Source: Methylosinus sp. PW1
GTDB taxonomy: Bacteria; Pseudomonadota; Alphaproteobacteria; Rhizobiales; Beijerinckiaceae
Assembly (NCBI RefSeq): GCF_000745215.1
Contig: NZ_JQNK01000008.1
Span: 310,001-374,000, forward strand
Length of the DNA stretch: 64,000 bases
Direction: 5' to 3'
The notes under the pieces are model-generated. The model made no database searches and was not told the DNA's origin. It saw only the letters and a program-made list of their open reading frames with translations. Position 1 is the stretch's first letter; each line of letters begins with the position of its first letter. Of the stretch, positions 32,116-39,361 are shown in pieces. A program made the position numbers and the translations under genes.

Positions 32116-33677
32116 GCTGCCATTCCAGACGTGTTTCGACGACGCGGCCTCATCCCTGACGAAACGGCGTGCTCTGCCCAACCCTGTGCGAACTGACGAT
32201 ACGAGTCCGCAGCCTCGCTGTGCTCGTCGTGACGAGGAACGTCAGACCACACGCCTAGGCGCTCGTTCCACTGCTTGCGATACATCGCCAAATGCGCAAG
32301 GCCGGATTGGCATGTCTCTTCATCGAACCAGCACTTGGAGAACGCATCGCGCGTCATCTGAATTCCGTGCTGAATATCGTCCACGCGCGGAACGATCTCG
32401 AACTTCCACCCAGGCGCGATCTCTTCGAGCATCTGCTTCGGCGACGCTAGGCGTGTTCCTTGTTGGCGAACGTGGTCGGCGTCATGCGGGAGATAATGCG
32501 TTCCCCATATCCATCCGCGCGACTGCATCTTGCCGACGAAATACGAGTAGGGCTCACCCCAAGCCTCTTCGAAACCGATGAAGCGATGCTCTGCTCCGAC
32601 CTTCTGGTGAAACCATATCGCCGTTCCGTCTCCGGCTCCGATATCCCAAAACGAATTGACCGGAACTCCAGAGACGAATGGAACCTTGCCGATCCTTCCA
32701 TCGCGTCGCGCGGCGGCGAGCTGAACAGCGTAATAGGTTCCTTCTGTCGAGACTTTGAACGCTTCCTCCGGGTAGCTCGGATATTCCTGCCACATCTTCT
32801 CAGGATCGCCGGCGAAGTCGCTGTTGCGCGTTGCGACATACCAAGCGCGTTGGTCCATCGCGAGCTTTTGTCCGATCTTCGACTCGACGATATCGAAATA
32901 CTCATGATCCTTGGCGGTTATGATGACGCCCCTCGGATCGATCCGATACTCAGGAGCCTGCCACCACGCCGCGAAGTGAAAACGATAGTCGCGCAGCGTC
33001 AGTTCTGCCTTCGACTCGGCGAGCGCCTGAGCGCGCTTCGTCATGTCGTGGAACTCACCGCCTTGCCCTTCGGCCGTGCTCTCGATGATCGTAATCCCGT
33101 CTAGCGGGACAGATGGCAACGATCCGGTAACGACTTCTGCCGCCTTATCTGGAAACTTCGCACATATCTTGCCGAACTCTGAAATGTGCAAACGATGGAT
33201 CGTTCCAGATCGCATCGACGTGGCGACGCGAATTGACGAGTTGTTGTGCGCAAATAGAAGCTCGCTAGCACTGTCCCTTTCGAGCGGCATTACCTGTTGC
33301 AGCACTTCTGGAAGATTGTTGTAAGCGAACTTCACCTTGTCGCGGAAAATCTCCTGCGCTTTCTCACGATCTTGCGCGATAATGCCGCAGCGTTGATCGC
33401 TGTTGAACAGAGCATGATCGAGCCAGAGGATGGCGATCAGCGTCGTGAACCCTAGCTGTCTAGCCTTCAAGATCAGATTGCGGTGCCACAGCGATGCGAG
33501 CAAACGACGCTGCGCTCTGTTCGGCTTGAACGCGATATTCGTCTCGCCTGTGATCTCGTCAGGCGATTTGACGAGGATGCGATAGAGCTGGCCTGAGCAC
33601 ACGCGCCACATCGGATCGGCAAGCGCGAGCGCCATGTCTTCATTCGATTTCGGAACGAAGTCGATGCCGACGCTCAT
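32112..33677 (-). CDS. terminase large subunit
   Basis: The product has 521 residues from ATG 33677 (ATGA overlap). ATPase: adenine/Walker A region FKPNRAQRRLLASLWHRNLILKARQLGFTT (about 50-80), Walker B-type LHISEFGK, then IIESTAEGQGGEF. Nuclease domain: SFWDIGAGDGTAIWFHQ (acidic metal ligand), THYLPHDADH, ending in EHSEAADSYRQFAQGW. This motor packages DNA into the portal. The Walker A is the KARQLGFTT variant common in phage terminases. Confidence 0.92.
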   Translation of the reverse strand: MSVGIDFVPKSNEDMALALADPMWRVCSGQLYRILVKSPDEITGETNIAFKPNRAQRRLLASLWHRNLILKARQLGFTTLIAILWLDHALFNSDQRCGIIAQDREKAQEIFRDKVKFAYNNLPEVLQQVMPLERDSASELLFAHNNSSIRVATSMRSGTIHRLHISEFGKICAKFPDKAAEVVTGSLPSVPLDGITIIESTAEGQGGEFHDMTKRAQALAESKAELTLRDYRFHFAAWWQAPEYRIDPRGVIITAKDHEYFDIVESKIGQKLAMDQRAWYVATRNSDFAGDPEKMWQEYPSYPEEAFKVSTEGTYYAVQLAAARRDGRIGKVPFVSGVPVNSFWDIGAGDGTAIWFHQKVGAEHRFIGFEEAWGEPYSYFVGKMQSRGWIWGTHYLPHDADHVRQQGTRLASPKQMLEEIAPGWKFEIVPRVDDIQHGIQMTRDAFSKCWFDEETCQSGLAHLAMYRKQWNERLGVWSDVPRHDEHSEAADSYRQFAQGWAEHAVSSGMRPRRRNTSGMAA

Positions 33678-33952
33678 ACAACGCTCCACTCGTCGCCGAT
33701 CCGACGCGCATAGCGCGCGCGAGAAAGGCTTTTGAGCGCCATATTCGCCGCAGCGATCTTGCTTTGCTGACTCGCATTGCTCCAGCCTTCGATCTGCCAG
33801 CGCTCGACGATCTGCTCGACCGTCATTCCGGCGCTCGTCCGCATGATCGCGTAGGCGGCTCGCGCGTGCGGGTCGAGCGCTTCGATCGATTGCCGAGGCT
33901 GCTCGGCGAACTGCGGGAGGCTGCGCTTGATGCGGCGCTGAGGCGATTTCAT
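33674..33952 (-). CDS. small basic helical phage protein
   Basis: The product has 92 residues from ATG 33952 (ATGA overlap). Helical segments HARAAYAIMRTSAGMTVEQIVERWQIEGWSNASQQSKIAAANMALKSLSRARYARRI look like a winged-helix or helix-turn-helix unit. It lies between the two terminase subunits, with one gene on each side, and may assist DNA recognition in packaging. Family not recognised. Confidence 0.55.
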   Translation of the reverse strand: MKSPQRRIKRSLPQFAEQPRQSIEALDPHARAAYAIMRTSAGMTVEQIVERWQIEGWSNASQQSKIAAANMALKSLSRARYARRIGDEWSVV

Positions 33953-34188
33953 TTGGCCGCCTCGCACCTAAAAGCGAACATGCCGCCTTCGTGAATTTCT
34001 GCCTTCCCGTGGCATCTAACTTCGGTGATCCATGACATGGTTTCGTCGTCTCTATGCTTCATGAGACGATCCACAGAATGACCGCATACAACACACAAGA
34101 TCGACCTGCGCTCGCTGTCGATCTTCTCGTTTTCCGTGTAGGCGTCGGCCAGCGTTCGACCCCGCAAAATTCCATAAGCGTCAGCCAT
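33949..34188 (-). CDS. small zinc-ribbon-like protein
   Basis: The product has 79 residues from ATG 34188, overlapping the small terminase stop by 8 bases. It contains ILCVVCGHSVDRLM, then VRCHGKAEIHEGGMFAFRC, four Cys and several His spaced like a small metal-binding domain. Family not recognised; transcribed with the terminase genes. Confidence 0.55.
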   Translation of the reverse strand: MADAYGILRGRTLADAYTENEKIDSERRSILCVVCGHSVDRLMKHRDDETMSWITEVRCHGKAEIHEGGMFAFRCEAAK

Positions 34189-34870
34189 CGTCGTCCTCCA
34201 TCGCCGCGCCTGGGAAGATCGACATGAAGCTCGCGCCGGTCGTAGCTGCTTCACGCAGCGCTCGCTCGGCGACGCTCTCCGCGCTCGCTGTCACGCTCTG
34301 TTCGCTCGACTGCTGCGTCTGCCCAGTCGGCTTGAAAGACGAGCCCTGCACCTGTTTGACGAGCACTGAGAGAGGATCGTCGAACTTGACGCGGACCGGG
34401 CTGAACATGCCCAGGTGCTTCATCAGCTTGTCGATCGCGTCTATCTTGTTCGCCAGCTTGACCTTCTTCATCGTGCCGACGAGCTGCCCGTCTTCCGTCA
34501 CCTGTAGAACATCGAGACCCATGAGCGCGCGACGAGTATCTTCGTCGATCTCGTGAATAGGGCGAAGCGTTCCTTCCTCAGTGAAGGCTTTTCCGATGTC
34601 GAAGAATGCAAGTCGAGAAAGTTCCTTCAGCACTCTCTCTTGAGTAACCTCGGTTCGAACTTGCAGTTCGTTCTTACGTTCTTCGATACGCTTTGATACC
34701 TGAGGATGTCTTAGCAGCTTCGCCGCACTTACTTCCGCAGCGTTCCCTCTCGCCGAATAACCAGCGCGAATATAAGCTTGAGTGGCATTCAAATCGATCA
34801 AGTATTCCTCAATGAAGGCTCTCTGCCTTGCGTTGAGTTCATGCTTGTTGTTGGTCGATTTGGCGGCCAT
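34181..34870 (-). CDS. terminase small subunit (Terminase_2-like)
   Basis: The product has 229 residues. The N-terminus LNARQRAFIEEYLIDLNATQAYIRAGYSARGNAAEVSAAKLLRHPQVSKRIEERKNEL is the standard Terminase_2 DNA-binding helix pair. TQERVLKELSRLAFFDIGKAF and KVKLANKIDAIDKLMKHLGMF follow. It recognises phage DNA for packaging. First gene of the leftward structural operon; a TGACGGA...TCCGTCA dyad lies 62 bp upstream. Confidence 0.9.
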   Translation of the reverse strand: MAAKSTNNKHELNARQRAFIEEYLIDLNATQAYIRAGYSARGNAAEVSAAKLLRHPQVSKRIEERKNELQVRTEVTQERVLKELSRLAFFDIGKAFTEEGTLRPIHEIDEDTRRALMGLDVLQVTEDGQLVGTMKKVKLANKIDAIDKLMKHLGMFSPVRVKFDDPLSVLVKQVQGSSFKPTGQTQQSSEQSVTASAESVAERALREAATTGASFMSIFPGAAMEDDDG

Positions 34871-34931
34871 CGAAGAATTTCACATTCTCTATTCGAATGA
34901 CGATTGACAAACTCGAAACCGACGCTCACGT

Positions 34932-34950
34932 TGACGGAGAAATTCCGTCA
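34932..34950. promoter_or_regulatory. operator-like dyad before the structural operon
   Basis: TGACGGAGAAATTCCGTCA, 7-bp arms around a 5-base centre, contains CGGAN5TCCG at 34935-34947. A further half-site CGGATTTTCC lies at 34967. It is placed to control leftward transcription of the terminase-to-tail operon. Confidence 0.6.
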
Positions 34951-35012
34951 CTCGTCTGATTTACGACGGATTTTCCTCTCAAGCAAGCCCCGGCTTTGCT
35001 CTCCGAGCCGAT

Positions 35013-35401
35013 CCTCACTTGGTCAAGTGAGGCACGATTTGAGCAAGTGAGGAATGCAAGTGAGGATGACCTAAGCCGTTGATATCGGCTAATTTAGGTC
35101 AAGTGAGGCAAGTGAGACGACTCCTAGAGAGGTCTCTGCCTAAAAGATGAGCGCCTACAAAGTAGGCAGCAACCACTCCAAACCCTGTCTCACTTGCCTC
35201 ACTTGCTTCTGCTTGTCTTTCTTCCTATAGTAATTTTAAATATATATTAAATATAAGAGAAGAAAAAGCTAATGAAATCAATACGTTAGCAGAAATGCAC
35301 ATATGCACATGTCTTTATGTCAGGAATAAATACCTAGAACCAAGTGAGGAATTGGGCTGATCCTCACTTGCTCGAAAACCATCCTCACTTGACCAAGTGA
35401 G
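35013..35401. repeat. twelve CAAGTGAG iterons with dyad and AT-rich core, candidate origin or control region
   Basis: CAAGTGAG(G/A), or its complement, starts at 35013c, 35024, 35044, 35057, 35100, 35109, 35189c, 35197c, 35341, 35362c, 35383c and 35394 (c marks the complement). Between the fourth and fifth copies lies a dyad (GACCTAAGCCG 35068-35078 with CGGCTAATTTAGGTC 35086-35100). GCCTAC-AAA-GTAGGC at 35152-35166 is another hairpin. Bases about 35215-35340 are strongly AT-rich (TTTTAAATATATATTAAATATAA). No coding frame fits this 616-bp gap, which separates the leftward structural operon from the rightward early genes. Iterons, a dyad and an AT-rich element are the parts of a plasmid- or phage-type replication origin. 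Confidence 0.75.
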
Positions 35402-35412
35402 ACGGCGATCGA

Positions 35413-35453
35413 CGGAAAAAATCCGTTGACTGTGCAATTTAAATAAATATCAT
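35413..35453 (+). promoter_or_regulatory. rightward early promoter with CGGAN5TCCG site
   Basis: CGGAAAAAATCCG at 35413-35425 abuts TTGACT (35426-35431); 16 bases later comes TATCAT (35448-35453). This is a near-consensus sigma-70 promoter firing into the gene at 35487, whose start has AAAGGAG upstream. Confidence 0.75.
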
Positions 35454-35486
35454 ACGTAAATAAGTTCACAAAAGGAGCTAGCCAAA

Positions 35487-35678
35487 ATGGAAAATAAGCG
35501 CGAGTCCGCGATGCGAGCGGCGACCGTCCCGGTGCTCGTCAATGTGCCGGTCGATATCCTGACGGAGGTCGATGCGTGGCGACGCCGGCAGGCCAACCCG
35601 CCGTCTCGCACGAAGGGCGTGCTCCATTTCATCCGTGAAGGCGCGAATGCTGTCGCCAAGGCTGGAGAAGAGAAGTGA
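35487..35678 (+). CDS. small ribbon-helix-helix-like protein
   Basis: The product has 63 residues: VPVLVNVPVDILTEVDAWRRRQANPPSRTKGVLHFIREGANAV. A strand followed by two helices, with the second starting at SRTKG, is the ribbon-helix-helix pattern of CopG/Arc-type DNA-binding proteins. It is the first gene behind the promoter next to the iteron region, so it is a candidate binder of those repeats. Confidence 0.6.
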   Translation: MENKRESAMRAATVPVLVNVPVDILTEVDAWRRRQANPPSRTKGVLHFIREGANAVAKAGEEK

Positions 35679-35890
35679 GCGTGGAAACGATCAACTCATA
35701 CGCCATCTACCGCGACGAAGATTGCCAAGAGCGCCTATTCGAGACGGTTGCGCAATCGAAGGACGATGCGCTCGACCTGTTCGCGCAATATCGATCCGGC
35801 TACGACACGTTCGCTGAAATGTGCCGCTCTACCACCTTTCGCGAGTTCGCCAAATGCGTCGCGATTTGGATACTGCCGAAAACCCGTTGA
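35675..35890 (+). CDS. small early hypothetical protein
   Basis: The product has 71 residues from GTG 35675 (GTGA overlap with the preceding gene, hence probably coupled). Acidic and helical, YAIYRDEDCQERLFETVAQSKDDALDLFAQY. No family recognised. Confidence 0.5.
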   Translation: MSVETINSYAIYRDEDCQERLFETVAQSKDDALDLFAQYRSGYDTFAEMCRSTTFREFAKCVAIWILPKTR

Positions 35891-35907
35891 TTTGGAGGGC
35901 TGACGAG

Positions 35908-36156
35908 ATGGCTGACAATGCCGAACTTTCGAAGTTCATCAACGAATGCCGGGAGGTCCGCGATGGCCGCCGTGGGTGGGCTTCTGCCAAGAAATCGCGC
36001 GCCGCTCTGTGCGGTATCACGGTTGAGGCGCTTCATCGTCATGCGAACTTTCGGGGTTGCGTCGTCGAGAAGCACGGAAAATACGGATATGTCGCTTGCC
36101 GCCCGCGAGACGAGGCAGGAAATTACGTCGATCATCCTCTTCCTGAGAAAGATTGA
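35908..36156 (+). CDS. small early hypothetical protein
   Basis: The product has 82 residues from ATG 35908, preceded by GGAGGG. Sequence: INECREVRDGRRGWASAKKSRAALCGITVEALHRHANFRGCVVEKHGKYGYVACRPRDE. The middle could be a small helix-turn-helix. No family recognised. Confidence 0.5.
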   Translation: MADNAELSKFINECREVRDGRRGWASAKKSRAALCGITVEALHRHANFRGCVVEKHGKYGYVACRPRDEAGNYVDHPLPEKD

Positions 36157-36160
36157 TACA

Positions 36161-36373
36161 ATGGAACCCACCGAACAAAACGCCATGATCGTTGGCGTCG
36201 ATCCGGCCGCCGGTCCTGATTACAGCGTCGGAACCGCGCGCTGTGATAGCGCCGAGGAAGCGCGCAAGATATTCCCCTGGGCGAATGTCTTCATGCCATA
36301 CCGTGGCGGCTATATGTGCTTTGCCACACTCGGCGACTATCAGGCATATCGCTGGTCTGGAGATCGGAAATAA
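36161..36373 (+). CDS. small early hypothetical protein
   Basis: The product has 70 residues from ATG 36161. Begins MEPTEQNAMIVGVDPAAGPDYSVGTARC, with a second half rich in aromatic residues (FPWANVFMPYRGGYMCFATLGDYQAYRW). The opening DPAAGPD phrase recalls resolvase-like or nuclease-like starts but is too short to assign. Followed at once by an intrinsic terminator. Confidence 0.5.
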   Translation: MEPTEQNAMIVGVDPAAGPDYSVGTARCDSAEEARKIFPWANVFMPYRGGYMCFATLGDYQAYRWSGDRK

Positions 36374-36403
36374 CTCACCCTGGCCAGTCAAAAAACCAAA
36401 AGC

Positions 36404-36429
36404 AGCGGGCTTCGGCCCGCTCTTTTTTT
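36404..36429 (+). terminator. intrinsic terminator of the first early operon
   Basis: AGCGGGC-TTCG-GCCCGCT (a 7-bp stem with a stable UUCG tetraloop) followed by C and a run of seven T. It ends the transcript from the 35426 promoter. Confidence 0.9.
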
Positions 36430-36462
36430 GACTGCGACGACGGAAAAAGCACGACGCGCCAC

Positions 36463-36491
36463 TTGACGACGACGGATATTTTCCGATATTT
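36463..36491 (+). promoter_or_regulatory. rightward promoter with CGGAN5TCCG site in the spacer
   Basis: TTGACG at 36463-36468, a 17-bp spacer holding CGGATATTTTCCG (36473-36485), then ATATTT at 36486. A protein on the dyad would shut the promoter. Another half-site, CGGAAAAAGC, begins at 36441. Confidence 0.6.
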
Positions 36492-36522
36492 GAAATTATC
36501 GACTTCAACCGGAGACTGACAG

Positions 36523-37155
36523 ATGCCTTTCGATCTTACCCGCTTCAACCAGTTCGTCGCCGAAGGGCGCATCGTGCGTAATGTGTGGGAAAGCCACGAC
36601 GACGACGGGCGTGAGACGGCGTGCTTGATTGCCGCCATCGCGCCGGGAATGCGCCCGTCGAAATGCCCGGCCGATCTCATGCCCGGGTGGCTCGCTACGA
36701 TAACGCCTAGCTTCGACGACAAAGGATCGCTCGCTGTGTGGCCGGCGATGATCCAGCGCTACGCCGCCGCAGCCAACCGTTGGCATGTGCTCGGCGAAGC
36801 CGCGTGGCGTCGTGTCTTACTGAAAACGCTGCGCGCGAGCCTGGAGATTGCACTGCCACACGATAAGAGCCAGTCGTGCTCCAGTGTCATTGCTATGATC
36901 GACCGCGAGATCGGCGGAGATATCCCGACGCGAGACGAATGGGCTGCGGCGGAGGCGGCGGCGGAGGCGGAGGCGGCGCGGGCGGCGCGGGCGGCGGCGC
37001 GGGCGGCGGCGCGGGCGGCGCGGGCGGCGGCGGAGGCGGCGTGGGCGGCGGCGCGGGCGGCGGCGCGGGCGGCGCGGGCGGCGTGGGACAAGATCACCGA
37101 CGCCTGCCTGTCCGCCATCGAGGTCGAGATCGCCGCTGCGGAGGCGGGCCGATGA
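36523..37155 (+). CDS. early protein with Ala/Arg repeat helix
   Basis: The product has 210 residues. Residues 1-140 are ordinary globular sequence (MPFDLTRFNQFVAEGRIVRNVWES...WRRVLLKTLRASLEIALPHDKSQSCSSVIAMIDREIGGDIPTRDEW). Residues about 143-190 consist of repeated AARAA, AAEAA and AAWAA units. The C-terminus is WDKITDACLSAIEVEIAAAEAGR. No known family. Confidence 0.6.
   Translation: MPFDLTRFNQFVAEGRIVRNVWESHDDDGRETACLIAAIAPGMRPSKCPADLMPGWLATITPSFDDKGSLAVWPAMIQRYAAAANRWHVLGEAAWRRVLLKTLRASLEIALPHDKSQSCSSVIAMIDREIGGDIPTRDEWAAAEAAAEAEAARAARAAARAAARAARAAAEAAWAAARAAARAARAAWDKITDACLSAIEVEIAAAEAGR
36953..37085. repeat. GCG-based short tandem repeat inside the coding region
   Basis: Units such as gcggcgcgggcg repeat for about 130 bp and encode the Ala/Arg helix. 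The pattern is slippage-prone and in frame in multiples of three, so helix length may vary between isolates. Confidence 0.85.
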
Positions 37156-37673
37156 GCGAGCGGAAATCCCCCACTGGCCCGTGGGCTCCGAGCGACGCCA
37201 GCATTGATGCGATGCTGAATGGAAGCGTCGATGCAGAAGACCAGCGTGATTTGATGCGTCAGCTTCTCACGCTGGCCGTCAACGCCGATCCACTCCTGCG
37301 CTCGGCCCCGAAGATGCGCGAGCAACTGACGTTCTCCATCGGCACGCTCGTCAATGCTCACGACGCTCTCAATATGGCGTTTCGTAGCATAGACGCCGAG
37401 CACGTCTGGCACCGCAAGGAAGCCATCAAAGACGTTCTAGATCGGGCAAAATTCGAAGGCTCGCGGATCGTCGTCACGAAGCGCGAGTTTGCGGGCGTCG
37501 AGAATGGAAGCATCATTAAGACACTGGATAGTGATTGCGACTTGGCCATCTACCGCCGCGTCGTCACAGTCAGCGATATCAGCGAAGCTCCGGGAACGCG
37601 CGAGCGCGATGTCGGCTTGCTGTCCTATGGCAGCGAAGAGATCATCGTGACGCTCGTCGAAGGCGTCGAATAA
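37152..37673 (+). CDS. early hypothetical protein
   Basis: The product has 173 residues from ATG 37152 (ATGA overlap). Helical N-terminal half (SIDAMLNGSVDAEDQRDLMRQLLTLAVNADPLLRSAPKMREQLTFSIGTLVNAH), then mixed sequence (RIVVTKREFAGVENGSIIKTLDSDCDLAIYRRVVTV). Not recognised. Lies directly before the tRNA gene. Confidence 0.55.
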   Translation: MSERKSPTGPWAPSDASIDAMLNGSVDAEDQRDLMRQLLTLAVNADPLLRSAPKMREQLTFSIGTLVNAHDALNMAFRSIDAEHVWHRKEAIKDVLDRAKFEGSRIVVTKREFAGVENGSIIKTLDSDCDLAIYRRVVTVSDISEAPGTRERDVGLLSYGSEEIIVTLVEGVE

Positions 37674-37680
37674 CCAACAA

Positions 37681-37757
37681 CGGGCGATAGCACAGTCTGG
37701 TAGTGCGCTGACTTTGGGTGTCAGAGGTCGCCGGTTCGAGTCCGGCTCGCCCGACCA
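37681..37757 (+). tRNA. tRNA-Pro (anticodon UGG), CCA encoded
   Basis: Full cloverleaf by eye: acceptor CGGGCGA with TCGCCCG, D stem GCAC/GTGC, anticodon stem CTGAC/GTCAG around TTTGGGT (anticodon TGG), T stem GCCGG/CCGGC with TTCGAGT, then A and CCA. C1-G72 is typical of bacterial tRNA-Pro. It sits 8 bases after one phage gene and 20 before the next, on the same strand, so it is phage-borne. Confidence 0.93.
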
Positions 37758-37776
37758 ACATTCATGGAGTTCAATC

Positions 37777-37977
37777 GTGGCTCTGCTCCTTCTCGAACGC
37801 GAGGCGAAAATCAGTGCGATAGCGCGCTGCTTGCGCCCGCTCAAAAACCTCGACGACGCCGATCCGATCAAGGTCGCGCTGAAAGCCGAATTCCAGCTCG
37901 TCGATGTCGAGCGCCTGTTCAAGCAGGCAATCGAGGTCGAGCGAGCCCGCCGGCAAGCAATGAGGATTGCAGCGTGA
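37777..37977 (+). CDS. small helical early protein
   Basis: The product has 66 residues from GTG 37777, chosen for the GGAG 6 bases upstream and because earlier starts would run through the tRNA. Leu/Ala-rich and charged, EREAKISAIARCLRPLKNLDDADPIKVALKAEFQLVDVERLFKQ. Not recognised. Confidence 0.5.
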   Translation: MALLLLEREAKISAIARCLRPLKNLDDADPIKVALKAEFQLVDVERLFKQAIEVERARRQAMRIAA

Positions 37978-38159
37978 AAACCCCAAAGGTGGGCCGCCCG
38001 TTGAGCGGCAGTGGGCGCGTGCTCGTCACCATGACGCCGGCGATGATCTCGGCGCTCGACAATTGGCGCGGCGGCAGAGTGGACAAGCCGTCGCGCCCAG
38101 AGGCAATCCGGCAGTTGCTCGTATCGACATTCGAAAAGAAGGCGCGGAATAATGGATGA
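37974..38159 (+). CDS. ribbon-helix-helix-like DNA-binding protein
   Basis: The product has 61 residues from GTG 37974 (GTGA overlap). GRVLVTMTPAMISALDNWRGGRVDKPSRPEAIRQLLVSTFEKKA is a good match to the ribbon-helix-helix pattern (strand, helix, R-E-A-I-R-Q-L-L helix). Probably a phage transcription factor. Confidence 0.68.
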   Translation: MKTPKVGRPLSGSGRVLVTMTPAMISALDNWRGGRVDKPSRPEAIRQLLVSTFEKKARNNG

Positions 38160-38883
38160 CCGCAAGAAGCTCATTGATCGCATCAAAGCGCTCATGTCCA
38201 AGACGACCGAGAACGGCTGCACGGAAGCTGAAGCGATGATCGCGCTGGAGAAGGCGCGCAAGCTCATGGACGAGCACGATATCGCCAGTGCCGATGTGAC
38301 GTTCGACGGCGAGAAGCCCGGCGAAGGATGTGTCGATCACAGCCGGCGCGATAGAATACCGTTCAATCTAGCCGAGAACATCGCGCAATTCTGCAATTGC
38401 CGCGCGTGGCATACGCATCGACGCCACGATGCTCAGGCGACGACGACGTTCTTCGGCTTGGAAAGCGATGTCATGTTCGCCAAGTTTTTGCTTTCCACGC
38501 TTTCTCAGTTCGTGAGAAGCGCCGCTGACGATTACATGAAGGAGCGGAAGAAGACCGGAGATCGCGGCGCATCTATCCAGGCCCGCAATGGCTTCATCTT
38601 CGGCTGCTGCAATCGCATCAACATTCGCCTGCGCGCGATGAAAGCGGCGTCAGACGCCGCCTCGCCGATCGTCGGCGGAACGGCGCTCGTCGTCGTCAAG
38701 AATGCGCTCGTCGAGCAAGCCTACGCCGAGCTGAATATGAAGCTCAAGAAGGCGCACGAGAGCAAGGCGACGCTCGATCCGATGGCTTTCATCTCTGGCT
38801 CGAAGGCTGGCGACGGAGCGACGATTGGCCGTCCGATCGAAGACAATTCGCAGCCCGTGTTGATGATCGGGAGGGTGGGATGA
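38152..38883 (+). CDS. DUF2786-type phage protein
   Basis: The product has 243 residues. N-terminus DDRKKLIDRIKALMSKTTENGCTEAEAMIALEKARKLMDEHDI is the DUF2786 signature. The remainder (NLAENIAQFCNCRAWH, TTFFGLESDVMFAKFLLSTLSQFVRSAADDYM, GFIFGCCNRINIRLRAM) is the domain usually joined to it. Biochemical function unknown; typical of phage early regions. Confidence 0.82.
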   Translation: MDDRKKLIDRIKALMSKTTENGCTEAEAMIALEKARKLMDEHDIASADVTFDGEKPGEGCVDHSRRDRIPFNLAENIAQFCNCRAWHTHRRHDAQATTTFFGLESDVMFAKFLLSTLSQFVRSAADDYMKERKKTGDRGASIQARNGFIFGCCNRINIRLRAMKAASDAASPIVGGTALVVVKNALVEQAYAELNMKLKKAHESKATLDPMAFISGSKAGDGATIGRPIEDNSQPVLMIGRVG

Positions 38884-39101
38884 GCAAATTCATTCCAGCT
38901 ATTGGCAAGAAGCCGCCCGTGAAGATTGCCGGCCCGAAGTGGCGCAACTCACGCCAAATTCGCGGCTATCTCGCGCATGTGAAATTCGCCATCACGCATT
39001 CTGACGATGGCTCCACTGTGACGCTCGACCTGAAGATTGCGGAAGCGCTGAAGGAGATATGTGAGCAGGCGATCCACACTGAAGAAGGGCATGGATCATG
39101 A
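38880..39101 (+). CDS. small hypothetical protein
   Basis: The product has 73 residues, ATGA-coupled to its neighbours on both sides. Basic N-terminus then FAITHSDDGSTVTLDLKIAEALKEICEQAI. Not recognised. Confidence 0.55.
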   Translation: MSKFIPAIGKKPPVKIAGPKWRNSRQIRGYLAHVKFAITHSDDGSTVTLDLKIAEALKEICEQAIHTEEGHGS

Positions 39102-39361
39102 GTGTCCTCACTAACAACATGAAGCAATGCTTGGATCGCCTCGACACCGCGACGAATTGGGCGACTACGTTTTGGGTCACAGGTGGGAGTGCGATGACAT
39201 GCGCTCGCGCTCGCTACGCCCTCAACGCGCTGTTCGACCTAGATCTCGTCGAGAAGGAAAAGATCAACGCATCAAACGTCATGTGGAAGCTGACGCAGGT
39301 CGGCAAGGATGTCGTCTTTGCGCTCCACAAAGAAGAAAGAACCGGATCATGGCTGACCTGA
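39098..39361 (+). CDS. winged-helix-like small protein
   Basis: The product has 87 residues. NNMKQCLDRLDTATNWATTFWVTGGSAMTCARARYALNALFDLDLVEKEKINASNVMWKLTQVGKDVV follows the helix-helix-helix-wing order of small winged-helix proteins, ending with the L-T--G wing strand. Its last 13 bases overlap the ParB-like start. Confidence 0.5.
   Translation: MSVLTNNMKQCLDRLDTATNWATTFWVTGGSAMTCARARYALNALFDLDLVEKEKINASNVMWKLTQVGKDVVFALHKEERTGSWLT

Noticed and set aside
35013-35401. The CAAGTGAG repeats as a CRISPR array
   Set aside because: The repeat is only 8-9 bp, occurs in both orientations and has irregular spacing; no cas genes are present.
36876-37151. N-terminal extension of the 37152 gene through the GCG repeat (poly-Gly frame)
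   Set aside because: The extension is an out-of-frame reading of the Ala/Arg repeat; the ATGA-coupled start at 37152 fits better.
37681-37757. The tRNA-Pro gene as the current attachment site
   Set aside because: It lies 18 kb from the integrase inside the early region, with phage genes tightly packed on both sides.
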